Of a stretch of DNA of 64,000 bases, positions 7,806 to 16,889 are shown one piece after another. Numbering within the stretch: position 1 is the first letter of the stretch; each line of letters opens with the position of its first letter. The notes beneath the pieces are model-generated. The model saw nothing but the letters and a program-made list of their open reading frames with translations, made no database searches and was not told the origin of the DNA. The position numbers and the translations under genes were made by a program. Source of the DNA: JAKANT01 sp035502095 (GTDB lineage Bacteria; Pseudomonadota; Gammaproteobacteria; Burkholderiales; Burkholderiaceae_F); the NCBI GenBank assembly GCA_035502095.1, contig DATJUX010000043.1, positions 372,001 through 436,000 of the forward strand, in the 5' to 3' direction.

Positions 7806-9386
7806 ATGGGTTCTGATTTTCTGCATGACGCAGGCGCCGGCTCCAGGCCACGCCGGTTCCGGGACCGTTGGGTCGTGCTGGCGTCAGTGCCGGGCCGCGT
7901 CGTCTGGCTGTTCGCGATCGTGCACCTGCTGCTCTGGGGTGTGCTCGCAGCATGGCTCGATCCGGCGCCGCCCACCGACAGTCTCGAGCAGATCCTGTTC
8001 AGCCAGGACCTGCACGCCTTCTACGTCAAGCACCCGGCGCTGCCGACCTGGATCCTCTACGGCGTGAACCGGGTGGTCGGACTGTCGATCGCCCCGACGT
8101 TCGTGCTGGGCGCGCTGTGTGCCGTGCTCACGCTCCTCATGCATTACGCATGGGCGCGCGCGCAGGTGGGTGCGCAGCGCGCCGCGATCGCGACGTTGCT
8201 CGCATCGATCATCGTGTACTTCAACGCCGGAGCCATCCAGTACAGCAACAACACGGTGCAGCTACCGCTCGCATTGCTGTCCATCATCGTGTTTCACGCT
8301 GCCGTTTCACGCGGCGGCCGCCTGGCGTGGGCGACGTTCGGTGCCGCCGCCGCTCTGATGGCGCTCGCCAAGCTCAGCGCGGTCGTGCTGTTCGCGTCGT
8401 TCGCGGTTTACCTCCTGTGGACCGGGCGCCTGCGCGAGCGTGCGACCTGGCGCGGCCTGGGCGTCGCCGCGTTCGTGTTCGCGCTGCTCGTTGCGCCGGC
8501 GCTGATCGCCGCGTACGACGTGGATCCCGATGCGCACCAGTACATGCACGAGATGCTGTTCCCGCCCGAGGTGACGCGCATCCGGCGCCTGCTCTCGGTC
8601 TGGGATTTTTCGACCGCGCAGCTGGCCGTGGTCGCGCCCGCACTGCTCGTCTTCACGCTGCTCCAGCGCGGCGCGCCGGGCGAGGCGCCACGCGACGTCG
8701 GCGCGCCGCCGCTGGTGCCGTTCCTCACCATCGTCGGCTTCGGGCCGTTCGTCCTGACGGTGGTGATCGCTGCCGCCAGCGGCGCGCGCCTCCTGTCCGG
8801 CTGGGGAACGACGTTCCACGTGTTGCTGCCGCTCTGGCTCGTCGCGGCACAGCGCTACTCGGTCGAGGCGACGCCGCGCGTGCTCGCCCGGGCGGCGGCC
8901 GCCTGTCTCTCGGTTCAAGTGCTGCTGTGGGCGCTGCTGATCGCCAACGGCGGCGCGATGCCGAACCTGCACAAGAAGCATCATCACTGGCCGCTGCCGC
9001 CGCCCGCGCTGGCGGACGCGGTCAAGCGCGCCTGGGCGGAAAAAACCTCCGCGCCATTGCGCTACGTGGTCTCGGATATCCGCAACGGAGCGGCGATGGC
9101 CGTCGTGTTCCACGGGACGCCGTTGGTCATCGACGGCAATCGTCCCGACTTCGCAAAAACCTTCCCGCGCGAGGCGCAACTGGGCTGCGGATTCGTGGTC
9201 GTGTCCAACCACACGGCGCGCAATCGCCTGGCGCAAGACCGCGATCCGATCGACGAGGTGCTTGGCACCACCTTGCTGCAACCCGTGGCGTTGCTGCTGT
9301 CGGATGGACGGGTGCACACATTTTTCATCGGCGTGCAGCCTCCCGCGGACGGCAAGTCATGTGCGGAGGGGCGGAACCACGAGTGA
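7806..9386 (+). CDS. Membrane glycosyltransferase, GT39/ArnT-like
   Basis: This 526-residue integral membrane protein has about ten hydrophobic helices. The first periplasmic loop carries the acidic motif expected of dolichyl/undecaprenyl-phosphate-sugar transferases (WLDPAPPTDSLEQ near residues 50-62, then DLHAFYVKHPALPTW), and the C-terminal third is a soluble periplasmic domain. Such enzymes move a sugar from a lipid-linked donor to lipid A, a glycan or a protein on the periplasmic face. The first 28 residues are polar, and no ribosome site stands out for ATG 7806; a GTG about 25 codons downstream is a possible alternative. No donor-synthesis gene is adjacent. Confidence 0.8.
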   Translation: MGSDFLHDAGAGSRPRRFRDRWVVLASVPGRVVWLFAIVHLLLWGVLAAWLDPAPPTDSLEQILFSQDLHAFYVKHPALPTWILYGVNRVVGLSIAPTFVLGALCAVLTLLMHYAWARAQVGAQRAAIATLLASIIVYFNAGAIQYSNNTVQLPLALLSIIVFHAAVSRGGRLAWATFGAAAALMALAKLSAVVLFASFAVYLLWTGRLRERATWRGLGVAAFVFALLVAPALIAAYDVDPDAHQYMHEMLFPPEVTRIRRLLSVWDFSTAQLAVVAPALLVFTLLQRGAPGEAPRDVGAPPLVPFLTIVGFGPFVLTVVIAAASGARLLSGWGTTFHVLLPLWLVAAQRYSVEATPRVLARAAAACLSVQVLLWALLIANGGAMPNLHKKHHHWPLPPPALADAVKRAWAEKTSAPLRYVVSDIRNGAAMAVVFHGTPLVIDGNRPDFAKTFPREAQLGCGFVVVSNHTARNRLAQDRDPIDEVLGTTLLQPVALLLSDGRVHTFFIGVQPPADGKSCAEGRNHE

Positions 9387-9419
9387 GGCGGGCGGCGGGC
9401 GATCGCGCGTCCCGGCGCT

Positions 9420-9611
9420 CAGTGGCCGAGCCAGCGCGCCAGCGCGTGCAATGCCGCGGCGGGGCATGACCGTGAACAGTCCCGAAAGCGCCACCGAGAG
9501 CCCGACCATCAACGTCACTGCGACCGTCATCGCGCCTGCGCCGATCGTGCCCGGGACGGCGAACACCGGCTTGAGCGATTGCGGAACGTCGCGCACTACA
9601 CCAGGGTGCAT
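9420..9611 (-). pseudogene. Possible small membrane protein with a frameshift
   Basis: On the minus strand a frame from ATG 9611 encodes a short protein with one hydrophobic helix (TVAVTLMVGLSVALSGLFTV). After MPR near 9470 the frame becomes Arg/Pro-rich, while the next frame reads RALHALARWLGH and then stops at 9420. This suggests a one-base indel in the C/G-rich run and an original product of about 63 residues. There is no family match. Apart from this and the GC-rich repeat at 9672, the 341-base stretch 9387-9727 shows nothing. Confidence 0.25.
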
Positions 9612-9671
9612 ACGGATCCGCGCGGGCGTTGCGGCCACGCACCGCGCCGGATATCCGACGCCGACGAACAG

Positions 9672-9707
9672 CCCCTCCCCCGCGTGGCTGGGAGGGCGAG
9701 GGAGGGG
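9672..9707. repeat. GC-rich imperfect palindrome, copy 1
   Basis: CCCCTCCC followed by CCGCGTG and two GGGAGGG blocks. It shares the CCCTCCCCCGCGTG core with the perfect palindrome at 27063-27086, so both look like members of a dispersed intergenic repeat. It lies just beyond the stop codon of the acid phosphatase gene (minus strand), where it could fold in the mRNA, but there is no T-tract. Confidence 0.45.
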
Positions 9708-9727
9708 CGAAACCGGCGAGGGAGCGA

Positions 9728-11443
9728 CTACAGGTCGAGCGCTTCGGTCAGATCGCCGAGCGCCTCCTCGCCATGCCGGCGCAGGGCGCGGTCGCGCTCG
9801 ACGAGACCCGGCAGCGGGTCGAGGTCCCACCGGCGCGTGATGAAGCGCAGGACGGACGCCGTGTCGTACGACGTGTGTTCGACATGGTGGCGCTTCGCGA
9901 ACGGCGAAATGATCACGGCCGGGATGCGCGTGCCCGGGCCGAGCTTGTCGCCGTGCGGCGGCGCTACGTGATCCCAGACTCCGCCGAACTCGTCATAGGT
10001 GATGACGATCAGCATGTTCTTCCATTGGGGGCTTGCCTGGAGCGCCGCGACCAGCGATGCGATGTGCGCGTCGCCGGCGTCCAGGTTCGCGTAGCCCTCG
10101 TGCTGGTTGAGGTCACCTTCCGGTTTGTAGAAGGAAACCGCCGGCAGGGTCCCGGCCGCCGCGTCGGCAAGCAGGTTGCTCAGATCCTGCAGGTGCTCCT
10201 GGCGGTCGGCCGGATGCGCCAGCGGATCGAAGCGCGCGTAGTAGTTGAACGGCGCGTGGTGGGCCTGGTAGTTCGGACCCTGGCCGGGACCGGGGCTGGC
10301 ATAGATCACCGTGCGCTTGGCACTCGGCGGCTGCGTGCCATCGGCGACCGCCGCGTCCCACGCTCCCGCGTACCACTTCCAGCTGACTCCGGCGTTCGAA
10401 AGCTGGTCGCCGATGTTGGTTGTGGTCTGTGGCGGCAAGGTGGTGTTCGCCGCGGGGTTCGCATAAGGCAGGTTGCCCGCAGTGGCATCGACCGGTGTGT
10501 TGCCGCTGGGCTGGTAGGGCGGCTGCATGGTGTTGACGGCGTAGAACTTGCCGTCGCCGAAGTAGTTCAGCGGCGCGATGTTGCCGCTCAGGACGTACAC
10601 CGGCGGACCATCGAGTGCCGAGGCCGGCGAAGTCGCCGCGGTGGTGAGCTTGGGCAGGAACGCGCCGTTCGCGTCCTTGTCGAGCACCGTGATGGTCGGC
10701 TTCGCGCCGGTGGGCGGGCTATCCGCGTTCGGGTACTGCGGCGCGCACGCGCAGATGAGATATTGATGGTTGAGGAACGAACCGCCGAACGCGCCCTGGA
10801 AGAAGTGATCGGCGAGCGTGTACTCGCGTGCCAGCTTGTAGATGTCTGAGTTGCTGTAGTCGAAATGGCCCATCGTGAGGCCGCCCGCGTCGGCCCAGGC
10901 GGCGTAGCTGTCGTTGCGGCCACCGTTGATTTCCATCTGGTTCTCGAAGAACCGGTGGTACAGATCGCGCGTCACCGTCGCGGTGCTCAGCATCACGCCC
11001 GACGCCGCAGTGAACGCGGTCTCGACCGGGAACGGCGCATTGGGAAGGTTGGCGCTTTGCGCCTGGGTGACGACCGGCGTGACGCCGGCCGCGGTGACGC
11101 CGCCCCAGGTCGGCGGCAAGACCGGCAGCACCGATCCGTCGCGGTCGACCTGCGGCACGAAGCTTCGCTTGGGCGTTCCGTCCTTGCGCAGGACCTCGTC
11201 CAGGCCGCTGGCGCCAGGGAAGTGCCCGAAAAGGTTGTCGAAGCTGCGGTTCTCCGCATAGATGACGACGATGTTCTTGATGCCGGCCCGCAGCCGCTCG
11301 TCGCGTCCGTGCGATCCGTGTCCGTCCTCATCGCGGCCGGGGCCGCGGTGATCGTCGCCCGCGAGGGCGAACGAGGCGCACGATGCGAGGATGATCGATA
11401 GGCAGATGGGCGTCAGCTGCGGCAGGCGTCGAAATGGCGTCAT
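9728..11443 (-). CDS. Secreted acid phosphatase / phospholipase C family phosphoesterase (AcpA-like)
   Basis: This 571-residue protein has a signal peptide (residues 1 to about 28) and a His/Asp/Gly-rich linker. The phosphoesterase domain opens with YAENRSFDNLFG (about 62-73), the metal-binding signature of the AcpA/PLC family. Near the C-terminus ITYDEFGGVWDHVAPP supplies further metal ligands. The family hydrolyses phosphomonoesters or phospholipid head groups in the periplasm or outside the cell. ATG 11443 is preferred over the upstream in-frame start because AGAGGA lies 7-12 bases in front and the signal peptide begins there. It is divergent from the di-haem peroxidase with a 140-base gap. 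Confidence 0.88.
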   Translation of the reverse strand: MTPFRRLPQLTPICLSIILASCASFALAGDDHRGPGRDEDGHGSHGRDERLRAGIKNIVVIYAENRSFDNLFGHFPGASGLDEVLRKDGTPKRSFVPQVDRDGSVLPVLPPTWGGVTAAGVTPVVTQAQSANLPNAPFPVETAFTAASGVMLSTATVTRDLYHRFFENQMEINGGRNDSYAAWADAGGLTMGHFDYSNSDIYKLAREYTLADHFFQGAFGGSFLNHQYLICACAPQYPNADSPPTGAKPTITVLDKDANGAFLPKLTTAATSPASALDGPPVYVLSGNIAPLNYFGDGKFYAVNTMQPPYQPSGNTPVDATAGNLPYANPAANTTLPPQTTTNIGDQLSNAGVSWKWYAGAWDAAVADGTQPPSAKRTVIYASPGPGQGPNYQAHHAPFNYYARFDPLAHPADRQEHLQDLSNLLADAAAGTLPAVSFYKPEGDLNQHEGYANLDAGDAHIASLVAALQASPQWKNMLIVITYDEFGGVWDHVAPPHGDKLGPGTRIPAVIISPFAKRHHVEHTSYDTASVLRFITRRWDLDPLPGLVERDRALRRHGEEALGDLTEALDL

Positions 11444-11583
11444 CGTGTTTCCTCTTGTCATGAGATCGATATGTGGACCGGGCAAGCTCGATGGGCCGTT
11501 GAACTTATCGATGCGTTATGTCCGTTTCGTGGCAGGGCCGGGCGAGCAATGGCGCCTGACGCGAAGCTGACCGAAAGAAGGGA

Positions 11584-12852
11584 GTGAGAGGACGCGTGCT
11601 CATCGCCGGGCAGCGCCTTTGGGCGCTCGTGCTGCGGGTCGCAATCCTCGCCACGACGATCGCCGCGCCGCTGCTGGTTTCGGCGGGCGAGCGGGCGCCA
11701 TTTTATGCGACCCGCTTCGAGCGCACGCCGAGTGCGGCCGAGCTGACCGCGCTCGGTCGTTCGTTGTTCGCGCAGCAGGCGCTTTCCGCCAGCGGACAGA
11801 TGAGCTGCACCACCTGCCACGACCCGGCGCGCGCCTTCGGGCCGCGTAACTCGCGGCCGGTCCAGCTCGGCGGTGCGGACGGAAGGACGGGCGGATTGCG
11901 CGCCGCTCCGTCGTTGCGCTACCAGCAGGCCGTGCCCCCGTTCACCGAACACTTCTTCGAGTCCGAAGGCAACGACAGCGAAGACCAGGGGCCGGCCGGT
12001 GGACGGACCTGGGACGGGCGGGCGGCATCGGCGCACGAGCAGGCGCGGCTGCCGCTGCTTTCGTCAATGGAGATGGCGAACGAAAGTGAGACGAGCGTGG
12101 TCGAGCGGCTCGCCCGATCGTCCAGCGCCGCAGCGTTCAAGAACACCTTCGGGCCGCACATCTTCCACGATCCCGCGCTCGCTTTCCGCGGTCTGCTGCT
12201 GGCGCTCGAGGTGTATCAGCAGGACCCGGGCGAGTTCTATCCGTACACGAGCAAGTACGACGCGTACCTGCGCGGCAGGGCGAAGCTGAGCCCCGTCGAA
12301 ACGCGCGGACTTGCGCTGTTCAACGACCCCGCGAAGGGGGACTGTGCACGCTGTCATCCGAACCAGATCAAGGAAGGCGCGCTGCCGCAGCTGACCGACT
12401 TCGGCTACGCGGCACTCGGATTGCCGCGCAACCGCACGCTCGCCGCCAACCGCGACCCCGAGTTCTTCGACCTCGGCCTGTGCGGGCCGCTGCGCACCGA
12501 TCTCACCGGGAAGACCGAATACTGCGGGATGTTCCGCGTACCCTCGCTGCGCAACGTCGCGCTGCGCGGAGCGTACTTTCACAACGGGTCGGTGGCCACG
12601 CTGCGCGATGCAGTGCGCTTCTATGCGGAGCGCGATGCGCGGCCGGCGAAGTGGTACCCGGTGCGCGCCGACGGCAGCGTCGAACGCTTCGACGACCTCC
12701 CGCGTCCGTATCGCGGCAACGTCGAGACGAAGCCGCCTTTCGGCGGCGCTGCCGGAAGCGATCCGGTGCTCGACGACGTCGAGATCGACGCTATCGTCGC
12801 GTACCTCGAGACGCTCACCGATGGATGGGCGCCCGGCTCCGGCAGCCGCTGA
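11584..12852 (+). CDS. Di-haem cytochrome c peroxidase (MauG/CcpA-like)
   Basis: This 422-residue protein has a signal peptide near residues 8-35. It contains two c-type haem sites, C75-T-T-C78-H79 and C254-A-R-C257-H258, and the conserved FRVPSLRNVALRGAYFHNG segment of bacterial di-haem peroxidases. It should sit in the periplasm and either reduce hydrogen peroxide with electrons from small cytochromes or act as a MauG-type oxidase. It is longer than classical CcpA (about 340) because of inserts around 120-160. The start is GTG 11584 or GTG 11596; the second has AGAGGA just upstream and gives a tighter signal peptide. It converges with the MFS transporter gene. Confidence 0.88.
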   Translation: MRGRVLIAGQRLWALVLRVAILATTIAAPLLVSAGERAPFYATRFERTPSAAELTALGRSLFAQQALSASGQMSCTTCHDPARAFGPRNSRPVQLGGADGRTGGLRAAPSLRYQQAVPPFTEHFFESEGNDSEDQGPAGGRTWDGRAASAHEQARLPLLSSMEMANESETSVVERLARSSSAAAFKNTFGPHIFHDPALAFRGLLLALEVYQQDPGEFYPYTSKYDAYLRGRAKLSPVETRGLALFNDPAKGDCARCHPNQIKEGALPQLTDFGYAALGLPRNRTLAANRDPEFFDLGLCGPLRTDLTGKTEYCGMFRVPSLRNVALRGAYFHNGSVATLRDAVRFYAERDARPAKWYPVRADGSVERFDDLPRPYRGNVETKPPFGGAAGSDPVLDDVEIDAIVAYLETLTDGWAPGSGSR

Positions 12853-12896
12853 GAGTCCGGCGCGGCAGGGCGCCCGCGCGCAACCGATCCGCTCGC

Positions 12897-14279
12897 TTAG
12901 GCGAGCACCACACGCTTGATCTCGCCCACCACGAACAGGTAGCTGACGACCGCGATCACCGCATTGGCGGCGACGAAGACCAGCGCCATGCTGAAGCTGC
13001 CGGTGCCCTGCACGAGGTAGCCGATCACGATCGGCGTGGTGATGGCCGCGGTGTTGCCGAAGGTGTTGAACAGCGCGCCGCTCAGCCCCGCGATCTGCTT
13101 CGGCGAGGTGTCGGACACGACGGCCCAGCCGAGCGCACCCAGGCCCTTGCCGAAGAACGCGAGCGCCATGATCCCGACCACCAGCACCGCGGAGTCGACG
13201 TAGTTGCAGGCGATCATGCTGGTCGACAGAAGCATGCCGATCACGATCGGCGTCTTGCGTGAAGTCGTCAGCGAGTGCCCGCGCCGCAGCAGGTAGTCGG
13301 AGACGATGCCGCCGAGCACGCCGCCGGCAAAGCCGCAGATTGCCGGTATTGCGGCGACCACGCCCGCGTTGAGGATGGAAAAACCGCGTTCCTTGACGAG
13401 GTAGACCGGAAACCACGTGAGGAAGAAATAGGTCAGCGTGGTGATGCAGTACTGGGCGATGTAGACGCCGAGCAGCATGCGATTGGAGAGCAGCTGCTTG
13501 ATGTAGTCCCACTTCGGCGCATCGCTCCTCCCGTCCGTCGCGGCAGGTACCTCCGCACTCGGGGTCTTCTTCGGCTGATCCATTTCGACCAGCGCCCCGC
13601 CGCGCTCCAGATAGGCGTATTCATTGGCGCTGATGCGCGGGTGGTCCTTGGGGCTGTAGATCGTCTTCAGCCAGATCAGGCTCACGACGAGGCCGACGCA
13701 ACCCATGAAGTAGAAGACGTACGGCCAGCCGTAGTTCTGCGTGATCCACCCCATGATCGGGGCGAACAGCACCGTGGCGAAATACTGGGCGGAGTTGAAC
13801 ACCGCCGAGGCGGTGCCGCGCTCGTTGGCGGGAAACCACGCCGCGACGATGCGGCCATTGGCGGGAAACGAGGGGGCTTCGCTCAGGCCGACCAGCAGCC
13901 GCAGCGAGAACAGCACGACCACCGCCGTGCCGGCGGTGGCGGCGAGGAAGCTCACGCCGCCCTGGAGCATGGTGAACAGCGACCAGATGAAGACGCTCAG
14001 GAAATAGACCCGCTTCGAGCCGAACCGATCCAGCAGCCAGCCCCCGGGCAGCTGGCCGATGACGTACGACCAGCCGAACGCGGAAAAGATGTAGCCCATC
14101 GTCACCGCGTTGACGCCGAGTTCCTTGGATAGCGCCGGCCCGGCGATCGACAGCGTCGCCCGGTCGGCATAGTTGATCGCGGTGACGAGGAACAGCATCG
14201 CAACGATGCCGAAGCGCACGCGCGTCGTGCGGGCCAACGCGGCGCTTTTGCTGTCGGCCGCGGCGCTCCAGGTGGTCAT
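12897..14279 (-). CDS. gudP: MFS sugar-acid (glucarate/galactarate) transporter
   Basis: This 460-residue, 12-helix major facilitator of the anion:cation symporter (ACS) family has NYADRATLSIAGPAL in helix 1, a signature of GudP/GarP/ExuT-type transporters, and the DRFGSKRV loop 2-3 motif. It probably brings in D-glucarate or galactarate with protons. It is the last gene of the minus-strand operon gudD-aldolase-garR-garD-MFS, starting 38 bases after garD stops. AAGGAG 6 bases upstream supports ATG 14279. A polar insert of about 40 residues (220-260) is the central cytoplasmic loop. Confidence 0.85.
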   Translation of the reverse strand: MTTWSAAADSKSAALARTTRVRFGIVAMLFLVTAINYADRATLSIAGPALSKELGVNAVTMGYIFSAFGWSYVIGQLPGGWLLDRFGSKRVYFLSVFIWSLFTMLQGGVSFLAATAGTAVVVLFSLRLLVGLSEAPSFPANGRIVAAWFPANERGTASAVFNSAQYFATVLFAPIMGWITQNYGWPYVFYFMGCVGLVVSLIWLKTIYSPKDHPRISANEYAYLERGGALVEMDQPKKTPSAEVPAATDGRSDAPKWDYIKQLLSNRMLLGVYIAQYCITTLTYFFLTWFPVYLVKERGFSILNAGVVAAIPAICGFAGGVLGGIVSDYLLRRGHSLTTSRKTPIVIGMLLSTSMIACNYVDSAVLVVGIMALAFFGKGLGALGWAVVSDTSPKQIAGLSGALFNTFGNTAAITTPIVIGYLVQGTGSFSMALVFVAANAVIAVVSYLFVVGEIKRVVLA

Positions 14280-14317
14280 GCGGGTCTCCTTGAATGTCGT
14301 TATGGAATGGGATCGGT

Positions 14318-15922
14318 TCAGGTCACGGGCGCGGGGTTGAACAGCACCAGCGCGTTATGCAGCTTCCAGTGTTCGGCCCAGGTCTTTTTCCTGCCGCTCG
14401 CCACGTCGAGCATGAGCCGGAACAGTTCCCAGCCCACCTCTTCGATGGTCGCGGTGCCGTCGGCGATGCGACCGGCGTTGACATCCATCAGGTCGTGCCA
14501 CCGGCGCGCCAGGTCGCTGCGGGTGGCGACCTTGATCACGGGCACCTCGGCCAGGCCGTAGGGCGTGCCGCGCCCGGTCGTGAAGACGTGCAGGTTCATC
14601 CCGGCGGCGACCTGCAAGGTGCCGCAGATGAAGTCACTCGCGGGCGTGGCGGCATACACCAGGCCGCGCGCGATGCCGCGGTCGCGCAGCTTCTCGCCGG
14701 GCGAGAGCACCCCGGTGATCGGCGCGGTGCCGCTCTTGATGATCGAGCCCATCGCCTTCTCGACGATGTTCGACAGGCCGCCTTTCTTGTTGCCGGGCGT
14801 GGTGTTGGCGCTGCGGTCGACGCGGCCCTTGTTCAGGTAGGCGTCGTACCAGGCCATCTCGTGGATCATGGCGTCGGCCACCTCGGGACTCGCCGCGCGT
14901 GCGGTGAGCTGGTCGATGCCGTCGCGAACCTCGGTCACCTCCGAGAACATCACGGTGGCGCCCGCGCGCACCAGCAGGTCGGTGCAGAAACCCACCGCGG
15001 GGTTGGCGGTCACGCCGCTGAACGCGTCGCTGCCGCCGCATTGCACGCCGACCACGAGCTCGCTGGCCGGAACCGCTTCGCGGCGACGTGCATTCAATCG
15101 CTCGAGGTGCTCCTCGGCGGTCGCCAAAATCGAATCGATCATGGACATGAAGCCGACGTGGGCTTCATCCTGCAGGCACACGAGGTCGAAGGCCGGCTCG
15201 CCGTTGGCACCCACGTCGGCGACGTTGCGCTCGTCGACGATGGGAAAGGTGCCGGGCGGCAGCAGGCGCTCCGGCTGCAGCTTCTCGCAGCCCAGGCTCA
15301 CGACCATGACCTCGTTGCCGAAGTTCGGGTTCAGGGTGATGTTGCGCACCGTGCGGATCGGGATCGCCGCATCCGGCGCGTCGATGGCGACGCCGCAGCC
15401 GTAGGTGTGCTCGAGCCCGACCACGTCGTCGACGTTGGGGTACCTCGGCAGCAGTTCGCTCTTGATCCGCTGCACGGCGAACTCGACCACGCCCGCGACG
15501 CATTGCACGGTTGTGGTGATCGCCAGGATGTTGCGCGTGCCGACCGATCCGTCGTCGTTGCGGAAACCCTCGAACGTGTAGCCCTCGAGCGGCTCGAGCG
15601 GCCTCGATGCGACCGTCGCGATCGGCAGGCCTTCGAGCGAACGCGCGGCGGGCATCTCGAGCAAGCGCTCGTGGACCCAGCTGCCGGCAGGGATCGCGCG
15701 GGCGGCGCGCCCGATCACCACGTTGTAGCGAAGCACCGGATCGCCCGCGGCCAGGTCGACCAGCGCCACCTTGTGCCCCTGCGGAACGCGCTCGACCAGC
15801 GTGAGCCCGCCGGCGAACGACGTGCCCGCGCCCAGTCCGCCGTCGTTGGCGACGATGGCGACGTTGTCGCGCTCGTGCATCTTGATGTAGAGCGGTTGGG
15901 CGGAAGTCTTCGCACCATCCAT
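14318..15922 (-). CDS. garD: Galactarate dehydratase
   Basis: This 534-residue protein is full length for GarD/UxaA-type dehydratases. The N-terminal SAF-like domain (residues about 10-95) is followed by FRNDDGSVGTRN, GLEHTYGCG, VVSLGCEKLQ, GVQCGGSDAFSG and ICGTLQVAAG, all diagnostic of the altronate/galactarate dehydratase family, which uses Fe2+. It converts galactarate to 5-keto-4-deoxy-D-glucarate, the same intermediate that GudD makes from glucarate. CAGGAG 7 bases before ATG 15922 supports the start. It lies between garR and the transporter in the operon. Confidence 0.93.
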   Translation of the reverse strand: MDGAKTSAQPLYIKMHERDNVAIVANDGGLGAGTSFAGGLTLVERVPQGHKVALVDLAAGDPVLRYNVVIGRAARAIPAGSWVHERLLEMPAARSLEGLPIATVASRPLEPLEGYTFEGFRNDDGSVGTRNILAITTTVQCVAGVVEFAVQRIKSELLPRYPNVDDVVGLEHTYGCGVAIDAPDAAIPIRTVRNITLNPNFGNEVMVVSLGCEKLQPERLLPPGTFPIVDERNVADVGANGEPAFDLVCLQDEAHVGFMSMIDSILATAEEHLERLNARRREAVPASELVVGVQCGGSDAFSGVTANPAVGFCTDLLVRAGATVMFSEVTEVRDGIDQLTARAASPEVADAMIHEMAWYDAYLNKGRVDRSANTTPGNKKGGLSNIVEKAMGSIIKSGTAPITGVLSPGEKLRDRGIARGLVYAATPASDFICGTLQVAAGMNLHVFTTGRGTPYGLAEVPVIKVATRSDLARRWHDLMDVNAGRIADGTATIEEVGWELFRLMLDVASGRKKTWAEHWKLHNALVLFNPAPVT

Positions 15923-15967
15923 GGTCTGGCTCCTGTCAGTCCTGCCCGCAATGCGCCGTGGCTCCCG

Positions 15968-16861
15968 CTATGCCGCGGGCCGCTGCCCGATCTCGAAGTT
16001 GGCGAGCTGCTCCAGCGCACGCACCATCGCCGAGTGATCCCACGCCTTGCCGCCGTGCGCCGCGCACGCGTTGAACAGCTCCTGCGCCGTGGCGGTGTTC
16101 GGCAGCGCCACGCCGAGCTGGCGCGCGCTGGCGAGTGCGAGGTTGAGGTCCTTCTGATGCAGCTCGATGCGGAAGCCCGGGTCGAAGGTGCGCTTGATCA
16201 TCCGCTCGGCGTGCACCTCCAGGATCTTCGAGGAGGCGAAGCCGCCCATCAGCGCCTGCCGCACGCGCGCCGGGTCGGCGCCCGCCTTGGCGGCGAAGAG
16301 CAGCGCCTCGGCACATGCCTCGATGTTCAGCGCGACGATGATCTGGTTGGCGACCTTCGCCGTCTGCCCGTCGCCGTTGCCGCCTACCAGCGTGATGTTC
16401 TTGCCCATGCGCTCGAACAACGGCTGGACCTTGTCGAAGGCCTCCTGCGGACCGCCGACCATGATCGACAGCGTCGCGTTCTTCGCACCGACCTCGCCGC
16501 CGGAAACCGGCGCGTCGAGGTACCGGCAGCCGAGTTCGTTGATGCGCCGGGCGAACGTCTTGGTCTCGATGGGCGAGATCGAGCTCATGTCGACGACGAT
16601 CTTGCCGCGTGTCAGGCCCGCCGCGATGCCATCGGGATCGAACAGCGCCGATGCCACGTGCGGCGTATCGGGCACCATGGTGATGATGATGTCCGCCTTG
16701 CCCGCCACCTCCTTGCCGTTGGCGCACGCGACGCCGCCGGCGGACACCAGTTCGTGCGGCACGCTCGGAATGCTGTAGAGAAACAGCGTGTGCCCCGCGT
16801 CGATCAAATGGCGCGCCATCGGCGCACCCATGATTCCCAACCCGACGAATCCCACGTTCAC
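15968..16861 (-). CDS. garR: 2-hydroxy-3-oxopropionate (tartronate semialdehyde) reductase
   Basis: This 297-residue beta-hydroxyacid dehydrogenase has the N-terminal NAD(P) Rossmann motif FVGLGIMGAPMA, the substrate signature DAPVSGGEVGA (about 120-131), the catalytic Lys region GQTAKVANQI, and the C-terminal KDLNLALASA. It reduces tartronate semialdehyde to D-glycerate, downstream of the aldolase encoded next to it. The start is GTG 16861 with GAAAGGA 8 bases upstream. It is co-operonic with garD (45 bases) and the aldolase gene (28 bases). Confidence 0.93.
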   Translation of the reverse strand: MNVGFVGLGIMGAPMARHLIDAGHTLFLYSIPSVPHELVSAGGVACANGKEVAGKADIIITMVPDTPHVASALFDPDGIAAGLTRGKIVVDMSSISPIETKTFARRINELGCRYLDAPVSGGEVGAKNATLSIMVGGPQEAFDKVQPLFERMGKNITLVGGNGDGQTAKVANQIIVALNIEACAEALLFAAKAGADPARVRQALMGGFASSKILEVHAERMIKRTFDPGFRIELHQKDLNLALASARQLGVALPNTATAQELFNACAAHGGKAWDHSAMVRALEQLANFEIGQRPAA

Positions 16862-16889
16862 GATTTCGTTCCTTTCTCGTGCAAGTCGA

